Source of the DNA: a virus
Reading direction: 5' to 3' (one strand)
Virus record (IMG/VR): IMGVR_UViG_3300042514_001858
Location: 1-64,000 of that record
Length of the DNA: 64,000 nt
Positions 28,600 through 37,158 of this stretch are shown one piece after another (the first letter of the stretch is position 1; the number at the start of each line of letters is the position of its first letter). The notes below the pieces were generated by a model. The model made no database searches and was not told where the DNA came from. It saw only the letters and a program-made list of their open reading frames with translations. A program made the position numbers and the translations under genes.

Positions 28600-30420
28600 T
28601 TACCAATCGCCGCAAGCCGCTGCTTTGGGGGAACCTGATTTTGCTGAAGAGCATTTGTGCCTTGCACGGAAAGACTTCCTGCGTTTTGGGTTGTCTTTAC
28701 CAACTCTTACACCAGCTTGCCCCCAATGAATTCTTTTATATGAACCATCTGGTTGTCTAGCACATTTAGTCCATTTTTTACCTTTTCTATCACTAGATGC
28801 TTTTTTTGTCGAACCAGTGCATTTACTTTCGAGTAATGAATGGACTTCTTGAAGATCGATCATGAAATCGTTCATATCCAAATTAAACGAAGATGCATAT
28901 CTCGATGCCAATTCATCAAAAGATTCACTTATTACTTCTTTTTTCATACTTTGAACAGTGGACAACAATTGTTTTGCGACACTAAATCCTTGGCTATTTC
29001 TAAACCAGAATGATTTTAATCTATTATTTATGATTTTTTTATCTAAAGTAGTGAATGGTAATTTTGCGATCAATGGTTTCAAAACAGTTTTAGCATTCTC
29101 CCAGTCTTCTTTATTCCCAATACTTTCCAATTTACTAATAAAAGTTTTCAAAACTACAAAAGCAGGATTACTATCCAGATTTTCCAAAGGTATTGTTTTT
29201 CTATCTAAAGAGTTTGACGCGATACTTGTGAAGTATTTTCCCAACTCTTTAGCTGGTAACTTATCAAACATTCTCATAGCTCCTACGTTTATATTAGAAT
29301 TCATCAGTCTGGAATCAAACTCTTTCATTCTATCATCAAATTGTTTTTCATGTTCATCGATAAATGAAAAAATTGGATTATCGTCGGTTGTTAATGTTTG
29401 TAGCAATTTTAATTTTGATACAATATCTTTTGGAACTTTTACAAAATCAACATTTTTAGAATCTATCTCATCATCAGAAACTTTATTAGCTATTTTAGTT
29501 TCGAGGTAAAGTTTTTCAGCAGTGCGCTTGATCAAATTTTTCACCAATAAAATAACATTATCATTATTTTTGATATTTTCTTCAGTTACAGTGCTTATTT
29601 TGTCCTGCAATTCTTCTAATTTTTGTCTAGCTTCTAAAAATTGTTTTTCATCTGATACAAGTTTTTTACCTAAAGTATCTATTTCTTTTTGATATGTTGT
29701 AAGACTACTTTGTTTAGCTGAACTTTGTCTAAGACTGATATCAAACTGTGCCTGTTTTATTTGTTCATCGATACTATCTCTCTTATCAATATCTTTGGTT
29801 TTAGATTTTTTATTTTTTAATTTTTTTATGTAATCATTGATTTCGGAAATTTTATTTACGGCATTTTCAGCTTCCGCTTTCAATTTCATCAAATCATCTA
29901 TATCATTTCTGATTGCAGTATTATTCGATGCTCTGCGATCAACCTCAACCACAAGTCGGTTAAATTCTTTCTCCTCTTCAAGTGAAATAGAATTTCTAAG
30001 ATTGTTGGTTTCTCCATCAGCTTTTTCTTTTCGACCCATGTAGTCGCTATATATTTTTTTAAATTCAGAATAAAAACTTTTAAGATTGAAAAGTAATGCA
30101 AAAGAATTTCGCATTCTCATATTATTTTCAGCTTCCATCTGATATACATCTTTTTGACTAGCCATTTTTTTGGTATCTAGTCCATACTTTCTCATTTGAT
30201 CGATTTTTTGTCTCTTTTCAAAATTATCAACCACGCCAACTGGACCTGATGCATACCCTCTGGACGTTTCAGGTGAAAACGCTTGACCATCATCAGAAAT
30301 ACCAGCTTCAGTGCCAGTCACTCCTCTAGGACCGATTTGTCTTTGAGTATTGAAATATCTTTCTCCTGGCTTAGTTCCCTTTGCTTCCAATGCCAATGTA
30401 TATAAATCGTCGAAATTCAT
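28600..30420 (-). CDS. Virion-type coiled-coil protein with C-terminal basic/Cys tag
   Basis: 606 residues. The middle (about 150-300) is a long coiled coil (SEINDYIKKLKNKKSKTKDI and neighbours). The last 70 residues form a separate Cys/basic domain: KWTKCARQPDGSYKRIHWGQ, then PKRRKSFRARHKC and a terminal CGDW. Similar KRIHxGxxG...RRxSFxARH tags occur on small proteins of large marine viruses, with unknown role. The ATG at 30420 is 5 nt after TAAATA. Probably a virion protein. Confidence 0.55.
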   Translation of the reverse strand: MNFDDLYTLALEAKGTKPGERYFNTQRQIGPRGVTGTEAGISDDGQAFSPETSRGYASGPVGVVDNFEKRQKIDQMRKYGLDTKKMASQKDVYQMEAENNMRMRNSFALLFNLKSFYSEFKKIYSDYMGRKEKADGETNNLRNSISLEEEKEFNRLVVEVDRRASNNTAIRNDIDDLMKLKAEAENAVNKISEINDYIKKLKNKKSKTKDIDKRDSIDEQIKQAQFDISLRQSSAKQSSLTTYQKEIDTLGKKLVSDEKQFLEARQKLEELQDKISTVTEENIKNNDNVILLVKNLIKRTAEKLYLETKIANKVSDDEIDSKNVDFVKVPKDIVSKLKLLQTLTTDDNPIFSFIDEHEKQFDDRMKEFDSRLMNSNINVGAMRMFDKLPAKELGKYFTSIASNSLDRKTIPLENLDSNPAFVVLKTFISKLESIGNKEDWENAKTVLKPLIAKLPFTTLDKKIINNRLKSFWFRNSQGFSVAKQLLSTVQSMKKEVISESFDELASRYASSFNLDMNDFMIDLQEVHSLLESKCTGSTKKASSDRKGKKWTKCARQPDGSYKRIHWGQAGVRVGKDNPKRRKSFRARHKCSSAKSGSPKAAACGDW

Positions 30421-30425
30421 ATTAT

Positions 30426-30431
30426 TATTTA
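30426..30431 (-). promoter_or_regulatory. Late-promoter-like TAAATA
   Basis: Minus strand TAAATA, then ATAAT, then ATG at 30420: 5 nt. It lies opposite a plus-strand copy at 30443, forming a divergent pair. Confidence 0.55.
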
Positions 30432-30442
30432 TCAAATTGTGT

Positions 30443-30448
30443 TAAATA
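30443..30448 (+). promoter_or_regulatory. Late-promoter-like TAAATA (11 nt spacing)
   Basis: TAAATA, then 11 nt including AAGAG, then ATG at 30460; T4 geometry would give a 6-nt leader. Confidence 0.4.
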
Positions 30449-30459
30449 ATGTAAGAGTT

Positions 30460-31452
30460 ATGATGGACAAAGAAAATATAGGGGCAATTTTACAAGAAAT
30501 GTCCGACGAAAGAAAGATCCCAACCGATTCGCAAAAAAAAGTTGCAGACTTTTTTGTCAATCTTGTCATGAAATTAGAAAAAGGAGATAAAGAAGCTGTT
30601 AAAATGCTGAATATGACTCCTCAAGAATTACAACAATTAGCATCTCAAAATACACTACAAACAGAGGCTTTTGAAAATTTAAGAAGTAAAGCATCGGGAT
30701 TATTCGGTGGAGATCCAGTAAAGAAAAGATACGATCTTTTAATACAATCCTTGAATAAGCACATCTGGGAGTTTATACAAGATGTGAAAAATACGAAAAC
30801 CGAAGATGCTACAGAATATAATAAGATGGTCAATGAACTTTTAAAAATTGAACCTGCTCTTCAATCTAAAGGTGGTTTTTTCCAAAAGATTGGATATGGT
30901 GTTGGGAGGGGAGTAGGAACAGTAGCTAAAATAGGTTCTGTTGGCGTTCTCGGCGCAGCATTAGGTAGTTTCGGATTACCAGCTTATGCAGTTGGTGGTA
31001 TTTTAGGTGGTGGTTTAAGTGTTTTGAAGAATTCGCAAAACACCAAGATGGACACCAAAACAAAATTAAAAAAAGCACTTATTGGTGCTGGATTAGGTGC
31101 TATGGTTGGTTACGCTTTTTCTAAATTACAAAGCGTGACGGGTGACGCTGGTACAGAATCATCAGTAGATACCAATACTGGAGACACAATCGGTGTCGAT
31201 GGGAATGGTTCTAATATAAGTGTATCATCATTCGATGGTAACGAAGCGATTATAAAAGTTGAAACAGATATCAATAATTCTCTTGGTGCGGCAAAAGGAC
31301 AACTTCAAGCTGATCGAGTAAGTGCGATAAGAGCTAAAGAGGAATTTTTAAAATTATTGGGAACTAACCAAGGTAACATGGGAACAGAAGTTATAGATGG
31401 TGTCACTCAAGGCGGTAAAAGAATTATAACATATAAAATAACAAGACGATGA
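30460..31452 (+). CDS. Putative virion protein with Gly-rich hydrophobic segments, 330 aa
   Basis: N-terminal half is helical and charged (EEMSDERK-like, then TPQELQQLASQNTLQTEAFE). Around residues 150-220 Gly-rich hydrophobic stretches occur (GYGVGRGVGTVAKIGSVGVL, then AYAVGGILGGGLSVL and LIGAGLGAMVGYAF), like glycine-zipper membrane segments. These may insert into the host membrane during DNA entry. The next gene overlaps its stop (ATGA). No family recognised. Confidence 0.55.
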   Translation: MMDKENIGAILQEMSDERKIPTDSQKKVADFFVNLVMKLEKGDKEAVKMLNMTPQELQQLASQNTLQTEAFENLRSKASGLFGGDPVKKRYDLLIQSLNKHIWEFIQDVKNTKTEDATEYNKMVNELLKIEPALQSKGGFFQKIGYGVGRGVGTVAKIGSVGVLGAALGSFGLPAYAVGGILGGGLSVLKNSQNTKMDTKTKLKKALIGAGLGAMVGYAFSKLQSVTGDAGTESSVDTNTGDTIGVDGNGSNISVSSFDGNEAIIKVETDINNSLGAAKGQLQADRVSAIRAKEEFLKLLGTNQGNMGTEVIDGVTQGGKRIITYKITRR

Positions 31453-31757
31453 ATAATAAAGATATACATAATATAGGAAATTTATACGAAGAAGGATTAT
31501 GGGATCGTATGAAAGCAGGGGCATCATCTATTAAAGGTGGACTTACAAACATGAAAATGTTGGGAAGTTCGGGATATGCAAAGGGAGCGCAAGAAGCGAA
31601 AACTAAAAGCTTAATGAATTCGTTTATATCAAAAGTGATTAAAGATATAGAAAAATTCGATTCCGATGTGCTGAATTATAAGCAGTCTCGAAATTACGAT
31701 ACAATTTTGAAAAAGGCGAATGATATGAGAGATATAATTTATAAATACCAGAAATAA
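31449..31757 (+). CDS. Small virion-type protein, 102 aa
   Basis: N terminus NLYEEGLWDRMKAGASSIKG closely parallels the gene at 32864 (LEEGFLDRFKARGAQALGAV), suggesting a shared short helical motif. The rest is charged and helical. Function unknown; translationally coupled to its upstream neighbour. Confidence 0.5.
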   Translation: MNNKDIHNIGNLYEEGLWDRMKAGASSIKGGLTNMKMLGSSGYAKGAQEAKTKSLMNSFISKVIKDIEKFDSDVLNYKQSRNYDTILKKANDMRDIIYKYQK

Positions 31758-31760
31758 TAC

Positions 31761-31766
31761 TAAATA
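31761..31766 (+). promoter_or_regulatory. Late-promoter-like TAAATACTATT
   Basis: TAAATA, then CTATT, then ATG at 31772: 5 nt. TAAATACTATT equals the T4 late consensus core and its downstream bases. Confidence 0.6.
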
Positions 31767-31771
31767 CTATT

Positions 31772-32590
31772 ATGGGAAAAAAATTTGACGCAATTTATGA
31801 AACTGTTATTTCCAGAAGTGAAATTGGAGGTTATCTTCCAGGCGACTGTGTGAAATTTCGCACTGGTTACAAGAACACGGAAACCTACAAGCATATGCCA
31901 TCTACTCTTCAGAGAGAAGTTGATGAATTGGATAAATGTGGATTGAATATTAAAGTTGTTCAAGTAGGGGATAAACAATCGGGATTTTCTGCTGGTAATC
32001 AATTCAAACCAGCAGGTTGTGTTGTGTTGACTATCGCTGCTGATCACGGTGGGGGAAGAACTTATGGTAGAGTTACTGTAACTACTGATATGGTTGATAT
32101 TAGCGATGGTGTTCTAGTTCCTGATAAATTCAAGAAAAAAGATGTAGTCATTATCAAACCCAAGAAATTGGAAGTTGATCCAAATCTTATTACCAATGTA
32201 ACTGATAAAGGTAATGGTAAGAATACCCCAACCGATTTGAAATTGGCGGGAGAATCCAAGTCTTGGGATTTCACCAAAGAATTGGGTAATATTTATGATG
32301 AAATATTACAAGAAAAATTCGATTTCAAAAAAGCCGATAGAAATAAAAATGGGAAATTAGAGGATTGGGAAGAAAATATAGGTAAAAAAGTCTTTGGCGA
32401 TGACGAAGATGAAGATGATAGCGAAGACAATGACGAAGATAATGAGGATTGCGGGGAACAAGATGAACAGGATGCTTGCTATAAAAAAGTAAAATCCCGA
32501 TATGATGTATTTCCTAGTGCATATGCTTCTGGAGCATTAGTTAAATGTAGGAAAGTAGGAGCAAAAAATTGGGGGAATAGTAAAAAGTAA
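31772..32590 (+). CDS. Putative virion protein with EF-hand-like loop and C-terminal SAYASGALVKCRK tag
   Basis: 272 residues. An N-terminal domain of about 150 residues (GDCVKFRTGYKNTETYKHMP, then a beta-rich region) is followed by DRNKNGKLEDWEE, which fits an EF-hand calcium loop, and an extreme Asp/Glu tract. The C terminus (CYKKVKSRYDVFPSAYASGA, then LVKCRKVGAKNWG) is a small Cys domain also found on marine phage and giant-virus proteins. Function unknown. Confidence 0.55.
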   Translation: MGKKFDAIYETVISRSEIGGYLPGDCVKFRTGYKNTETYKHMPSTLQREVDELDKCGLNIKVVQVGDKQSGFSAGNQFKPAGCVVLTIAADHGGGRTYGRVTVTTDMVDISDGVLVPDKFKKKDVVIIKPKKLEVDPNLITNVTDKGNGKNTPTDLKLAGESKSWDFTKELGNIYDEILQEKFDFKKADRNKNGKLEDWEENIGKKVFGDDEDEDDSEDNDEDNEDCGEQDEQDACYKKVKSRYDVFPSAYASGALVKCRKVGAKNWGNSKK

Positions 32591-32841
32591 TGGAACAAAT
32601 GTCCCAAAGACAATTACTAGAAAATTTACGTGATTGGTTTGCTCCTCATGTGGATAAGGAAGGTAAGAAATTTAAAGGATGGATTAACTGTAAAACAGGT
32701 GGACCCTGTGGTAGAAAAGATACATCAAAAGGTTCTTATCCTGCATGTAGAGCTACAAAGGCAGACTGTAAAAAAATAAAAGGTAAGATGTATAAAAAGA
32801 AAAGCTCTGAAAGAGTTAGCTGGAAAAATAATAAGAAATAA
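32590..32841 (+). CDS. Small Cys-rich basic protein with GPCGRK motif, 83 aa
   Basis: Core is FKGWINCKTGGPCGRKDTSK, then YPACRATKADCKK and a Lys-rich tail. This is a stand-alone form of a Cys4-like basic module (GWxxCxxGGPCGRK...YPACRxT) seen attached to other viral structural proteins. It could bind zinc or nucleic acid. Its ATG overlaps the upstream TAA. Confidence 0.55.
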   Translation: MEQMSQRQLLENLRDWFAPHVDKEGKKFKGWINCKTGGPCGRKDTSKGSYPACRATKADCKKIKGKMYKKKSSERVSWKNNKK

Positions 32842-32852
32842 TTTAAATAAGA

Positions 32853-32858
32853 TAAATA
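32853..32858 (+). promoter_or_regulatory. Late-promoter-like TAAATA
   Basis: TAAATA, then ATAAT, then ATG at 32864: 5 nt. Confidence 0.55.
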
Positions 32859-32863
32859 ATAAT

Positions 32864-33625
32864 ATGGCTAGATATAATAATGAAGATCAACTTAATTTGG
32901 AAGAACTCTTAGAAGAAGGGTTCTTGGATCGCTTCAAAGCTCGTGGTGCGCAAGCACTTGGAGCAGTTAAAGGTGCGGGACAGCAATTAAAAGGTGGCGC
33001 ACAACAAATGGCTGGTAATGTTGTTCAAAAAGCTGGTAATTTAGCAGCTAAAGGAGTTCAAGCAATGGGTGGTCAAATCGATCCATCTCAAAACAAATTG
33101 ACTCAGGCTGGACAAGGAATGCAACAAGCAGGACAACAAAATGTTCAAGTAGGTGGAAACATGGGTAATAATGCCAAAATTGATTATTTGAAAAAAAATA
33201 TCACAAAAAGAATTGATAATTTTGTAGCTAATCTAAATAACGATGTCCAGAAATTAGGATTGAATATTGGAGAAATCAAATTTGCTTCGGAAATTCAAGA
33301 TGCTTTGGAAGGATTGAAACAAAACATTCAAACAACACAAGCTACCCCACCACCTTTACCACAACAATCTCAAGCAACACCACCTCCACTTCCTCAAGAT
33401 AATACAGTTGACGATCAAGTAGAACCAGAAGATGATGGTGTTAGTAGCTACGCAGCACAAAGACAACAACGTTCAGATAGATCGAAACAAGCTGCCGCTA
33501 ACAGAAAGCAACAACAATCTAAATTAGCTTCAAATCCGAAAAAAAGTAAATCTCGCAATATTCAAAAAACCTACGATAAGAATTTCGTAAGAGAGAATTA
33601 CGACAAGTTATTTTGGGGGGAATAA
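32864..33625 (+). CDS. Gln/Ala-rich virion-type protein, 253 aa
   Basis: Starts MARYNNEDQLNLEELLEEGF, then a Gln/Gly/Ala-rich region (VKGAGQQLKGGAQQMAGNVV) and proline runs (ATPPPLPQQSQATPPPLPQD), ending basic. Low complexity suggests a flexible virion or scaffold-type protein. It overlaps the convergent clamp-loader gene by 18 bp, and its terminator lies inside that gene. Confidence 0.5.
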   Translation: MARYNNEDQLNLEELLEEGFLDRFKARGAQALGAVKGAGQQLKGGAQQMAGNVVQKAGNLAAKGVQAMGGQIDPSQNKLTQAGQGMQQAGQQNVQVGGNMGNNAKIDYLKKNITKRIDNFVANLNNDVQKLGLNIGEIKFASEIQDALEGLKQNIQTTQATPPPLPQQSQATPPPLPQDNTVDDQVEPEDDGVSSYAAQRQQRSDRSKQAAANRKQQQSKLASNPKKSKSRNIQKTYDKNFVRENYDKLFWGE

Positions 33626-34534
33626 TTCTTCCAACTGTAATAGACAAGCGATACAACATATCTCCCTGTCAGTAACAGACATCATTTTAAACAAGCTATC
33701 CGCAATTATTAGGATAGCTTGTTTTTTTATTGTGTCATCAATTTGTAGATCATAAAAATAATTTAACAAATCTTTCAAAAGAGCTTCATGATCAGAGTCG
33801 AATAATTCCTCGTTCTCAATAAGAAACTTTCTTGTATCCAGTGTCTTACCCGACTTGAGATTATTATAAATTAATTCTAATGTCTCGTTAGTATCCTTCT
33901 TTGATTCAATAGTGAGGATACCAGACTTAGAGAACTTCTCCAACTCATTGATGCATTTCCTGATATCGGGAAAATGACTTCTGATCAGATTTACCAGATT
34001 CTTCTTCTGATCGTCAGGGATCTCGATGTTTTCTCTTTTGAGAATTTCCACACATCGACGAATGACATCTTTTAAGGATGTGTGGAGAGTGAGATTTTGG
34101 CAACGAGACTGTAGAGCAGGGATAATACGGTGTTTGTAATTACCTGTGAGGATGAATCGTGTAGTGGATGAATAAGACTCCATTACGTTACGTAGAATCC
34201 CCTGTGCCTGTTTGGAGATACCATCTGCTTCATCCAGAATTACAATTTTCAATCCACCATCGAAACTCATTGTTTGGGCAAACCCAATAACTTTCTCTCG
34301 AATCGTGTCCACGCCGTTTTCATCAGAGGCATTAATATAAAGATAATCACAATTCAAAATATCTTTAGCGATGATTTTGGCAAGACTGGTCTTACCGCTT
34401 CCAGCAACACCAGTCAATAACAAATTCGGGATATCTCTACCAAAGTTTTGGATGATTGCTCTTGTCTTTTCGTCCACCATCAGATCATCTAGAGTCTGTG
34501 GTCTGAAGCGTTCCATCCATAAATCATTATTCAT
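33608..34534 (-). CDS. Sliding-clamp loader ATPase (gp44-like)
   Basis: 308 residues, like T4 gp44 (319). Walker A GVAGSGKTS is at 42-50, Walker B ILDEAD ends at 104, sensor 1 is LTGNYKHR, and the SRC motif is present (LQSRCQ). It loads the clamp on primed DNA for replication and, in T4, for late transcription. It is the last gene of a late-type operon with rmlA and the rmlD-like gene. Confidence 0.9.
   Translation of the reverse strand: MNNDLWMERFRPQTLDDLMVDEKTRAIIQNFGRDIPNLLLTGVAGSGKTSLAKIIAKDILNCDYLYINASDENGVDTIREKVIGFAQTMSFDGGLKIVILDEADGISKQAQGILRNVMESYSSTTRFILTGNYKHRIIPALQSRCQNLTLHTSLKDVIRRCVEILKRENIEIPDDQKKNLVNLIRSHFPDIRKCINELEKFSKSGILTIESKKDTNETLELIYNNLKSGKTLDTRKFLIENEELFDSDHEALLKDLLNYFYDLQIDDTIKKQAILIIADSLFKMMSVTDREICCIACLLQLEELFPPK
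33692..33728 (+). terminator. Rho-independent terminator inside the convergent clamp-loader gene
   Basis: Perfect stem CAAGCTATCC (33692-33701) with GGATAGCTTG (33712-33721), then TTTTTTT on the plus strand. It ends the transcript of the virion-type gene 32864-33625 but lies within codons of the minus-strand gp44-like gene. Confidence 0.8.
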
Positions 34535-35271
34535 ATATCAATACCAATAGCATGGTTTGATCGTTTGTCAATGGTTCGGACAAGATTTGCACAGTCTAAT
34601 AGACTATCATGATCACCAATGTCGAACCAAAAACCATCAAGTTTCTCAACATTGACACCTTCTTTCTCATTCATCAAGCGAATGAGATCAACGATTTCCA
34701 GTTCTCCTCTTGCTGATGGTGTGACCTTTTTAGCCATTTCAACCACTTCATTGGAAAATACATAAAGACCAATCACAGCATCTTCTGAAATAAATTCTTT
34801 AGGTTTCTCCACAATTCGTTTGATCCAACCATTTTCATCAGTTTCCACCACACCATATGCTGATGGGTCTTTTACTTTGTAAGTGTAGATTGTATTTGAT
34901 TGGGGATGAATCGGTGAGTTGCCAATGATAATATTATCCCCAAGAATCAAACAGATTTCATCTGCATCTTTAATAAATTCTTCCCCAACAATAAAAGCAT
35001 CGACAAGACCACGAGGTTTATCCTGAATTGTATAGGATAGATTCAGACCGAATTTACTACCATCTCCCAACAAAATCTTAAATTGTTTTTGTTGTTCCTC
35101 ATCAGCATTGATAATAAGGATATCTTGATAACCCATCTCCTTCAGTGTTTGAAGGGGATAGGCGATCACTGGTTTTTTATAGATACCCAATAATTGTTTG
35201 GATGTCGTTTTTGTAATGGGGTATAAGCGAGTGGCTTTTCCTCCAGCTAAAATTAAAGCACGTTTATTCAT
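34531..35271 (-). CDS. rmlA: Glucose-1-phosphate thymidylyltransferase (RmlA)
   Basis: 246 residues. Signature ALILAGGKATRLYPITKTTS at the N terminus, then DNIIIG (metal-binding Asp) and a terminal DIGDHDSLLD motif. It activates glucose-1-phosphate to dTDP-glucose, the first step of dTDP-rhamnose synthesis. Slightly shorter than bacterial RmlA (about 290), as for many viral versions. Overlaps its neighbours by 4 and 8 nt. Confidence 0.9.
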   Translation of the reverse strand: MNKRALILAGGKATRLYPITKTTSKQLLGIYKKPVIAYPLQTLKEMGYQDILIINADEEQQKQFKILLGDGSKFGLNLSYTIQDKPRGLVDAFIVGEEFIKDADEICLILGDNIIIGNSPIHPQSNTIYTYKVKDPSAYGVVETDENGWIKRIVEKPKEFISEDAVIGLYVFSNEVVEMAKKVTPSARGELEIVDLIRLMNEKEGVNVEKLDGFWFDIGDHDSLLDCANLVRTIDKRSNHAIGIDI

Positions 35272-36184
35272 AATCTTCTCCATCATTTGCGATAGCAGTT
35301 ATTCTTGCTTTCTGGTTAGCTACGATTTGTTCACAACATTCAATGATTGCTTGCTTCTCAGTTCTGATTGGAAATATTTCTTGCAATTTACTGGTATCTA
35401 ATACACAATTGGAACGATTTGCATGTGCTTTCAATTGTGATCTATCTCCCAATTTCCAATTGGAATTGTGCATACCATATGATTTCAGAATCTCACAAAT
35501 CTCCTCAGTTTTCAATGGTTCAGGATTGGTGATATTGTAAATCTCTCTACGAACCCAATAAGTATCATTATCTAAGGTGCTAACAAGGCATTGCACAAAA
35601 TCACAAAGATCGGGAATGTATGTCTTAGAATTTACAAGATTTAATAAATCATTATAATTTTTAATTTTAGTGAGATAATTTCTATATGAATTATCTTGAC
35701 CAAATGGCATTCTAATTCTCAAAACAATACCTTTCAAATCTTTTGCGAGATTTTCGTAAGCATGTTTGGATTTGGAATAAAATGAGCTATAATTCTGAAA
35801 CAATCCAAAATTGGGAGTATCTTTTTCTGACCACTCTTTGTCGTATCCATCATAAAGACAACCAGTAGAAACGTGGATATAATAGATTCCCAATGAATCA
35901 CAGGCTCTATTAATTTCCAAAGGAACAGTGGTGTTTAATTTCCAACATTCTTCCTTTTCCAATTCTGCTTGATCCACATTAGGTTTACCAGTAAATCCTG
36001 AACAATTTATTACCGTTTTAATATCATTATTGAGAATGAATTTCTTCAATACTGACATGTCATGGTAATCTAGATCGTTTCTTGATTTAATTTGGATGTC
36101 AAATGATTTAGATTGTAAATGGTTAAAAAGGTAATTACCTATGTAACCTTTTCCTAAAATTAAAATATTATTGTTCTGGATCAT
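35264..36184 (-). CDS. dTDP-4-dehydrorhamnose reductase-like protein (RmlD-like)
   Basis: 306 residues from ATG 36184. Rossmann motif ILGKGYIG near the start, VSTGCLYDG (Ser-Thr of the active site) and YSKSK (catalytic Tyr-x3-Lys). It would reduce the 4-keto sugar in the last step of dTDP-rhamnose synthesis or a related deoxysugar. A longer upstream frame exists but lacks family features. The stop overlaps rmlA by 8 nt. Confidence 0.8.
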   Translation of the reverse strand: MIQNNNILILGKGYIGNYLFNHLQSKSFDIQIKSRNDLDYHDMSVLKKFILNNDIKTVINCSGFTGKPNVDQAELEKEECWKLNTTVPLEINRACDSLGIYYIHVSTGCLYDGYDKEWSEKDTPNFGLFQNYSSFYSKSKHAYENLAKDLKGIVLRIRMPFGQDNSYRNYLTKIKNYNDLLNLVNSKTYIPDLCDFVQCLVSTLDNDTYWVRREIYNITNPEPLKTEEICEILKSYGMHNSNWKLGDRSQLKAHANRSNCVLDTSKLQEIFPIRTEKQAIIECCEQIVANQKARITAIANDGEDYE

Positions 36185-36392
36185 ATTCGTTCTCGATAAA
36201 TTCTCTAATGTTGACCAGACTACAAGTATCATTCTCTTGGATGAAGTCAAGCGCACCTGCACAGAAATCTTCAGCCATTACTGAAATTTCCACATCTTCA
36301 ATCGAATCAAGAAAATCTTGAAAATCGTTAATCGATTTGATAATTTTCTCCTCGTGAGTTTCCAATTTTTTAAGTATTGTGTTTTTCTTCAT
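36168..36392 (-). CDS. Hypothetical acidic protein, 74 aa
   Basis: Helical charged protein (MKKNTILKKLETHEEKIIKS, then DFCAGALDFIQENDTCS). It overlaps the rmlD-like start by 17 nt. Function unknown. Confidence 0.5.
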   Translation of the reverse strand: MKKNTILKKLETHEEKIIKSINDFQDFLDSIEDVEISVMAEDFCAGALDFIQENDTCSLVNIREFIENEYDPEQ

Positions 36393-36394
36393 AA

Positions 36395-37126
36395 TTAATT
36401 ATCAAAAAATGTTATGTCAATATCAAATGATTTTTCTTCCCCATCGATAACCACTTTCGTTTGGGTTCTATCAATTTCTTTAATTTTATCAATAAATTTA
36501 GCAATATCTTGATTGATAGACAGAGGCAAGTTCTCAATTACTGAAATTCTATCTTTGACAGACAATTCAGAGAAGCCCAAAGATTTGTCACCGAATTTCA
36601 CACTCTTGACGAATTTGACAATTTCAAAGGTGAATAGATTAGTCAGATTCTTTCCAACATCTTTTTCTCCATCTTTTTTCAGAATATCAATTGCATAATT
36701 GATGACTTTATTTTCTTCAGATAATGTAGGGGTGTCCAATTCTACTGTCACTGCTCCTTCGACAATATGTTGGAGAGGAATATCAATTTTATCTAAAATT
36801 TTGATGTCTTTGATATCAATCTCTCCTTCTGATGTTTTAACGATGTCACCTAGACTTTCTTTTCTCAATTTTAAAATAACAGGGATTTTATCAACAACCA
36901 ACCAATCATTATTTCCAGTGTTTTCAATAATAATATCATTCAACATTTTTTGGAATTTCAAGACACCAACAGTTCCTTCTGTGAAAGTTGAAATAATATT
37001 TTTTTGTTGTTTGAATGACAAAGGAACACAATCAACTTTTTCACCAGTGGTGATACGATTTACTTTGAATTTTGTATTTTTTAAATCTTGGATACTTTCC
37101 AAGAAGTTCTTAACATTATTGTCCAT
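36395..37126 (-). CDS. Possible baseplate hub assembly protein (gp26-like)
   Basis: 243 residues. DCVPLSFKQQKNIISTFTEG and LKFQKMLNDIIIENTGNNDW fit the start of the T4 gp26-type baseplate family, as does the helical C terminus with ISVIENLPLSINQDIAKFID. The match is by pattern only. It begins an operon with a late promoter and precedes the sugar and clamp-loader genes. Confidence 0.5.
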   Translation of the reverse strand: MDNNVKNFLESIQDLKNTKFKVNRITTGEKVDCVPLSFKQQKNIISTFTEGTVGVLKFQKMLNDIIIENTGNNDWLVVDKIPVILKLRKESLGDIVKTSEGEIDIKDIKILDKIDIPLQHIVEGAVTVELDTPTLSEENKVINYAIDILKKDGEKDVGKNLTNLFTFEIVKFVKSVKFGDKSLGFSELSVKDRISVIENLPLSINQDIAKFIDKIKEIDRTQTKVVIDGEEKSFDIDITFFDN

Positions 37127-37131
37127 GCCCG

Positions 37132-37137
37132 TATTTA
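37132..37137 (-). promoter_or_regulatory. Late-promoter-like TAAATA
   Basis: Minus strand TAAATA, then CGGGC, then ATG at 37126: 5 nt. Spacer has G/C bases unlike other copies, so the TAAATA is not just local A/T bias. Confidence 0.6.
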
Positions 37138-37158
37138 CTGCGACAAATCATTTGTCAA

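Noticed and set aside
23138-30420. Lysogeny or integration module
   Set aside because: No integrase, repressor or attachment-like repeat was found anywhere in the window; the content is typical of a lytic T4-like phage.
35264-36262. Long N-terminal extension of the RmlD-like protein
   Set aside because: The 26 extra residues overlap the neighbouring gene and precede the Rossmann motif without family support.
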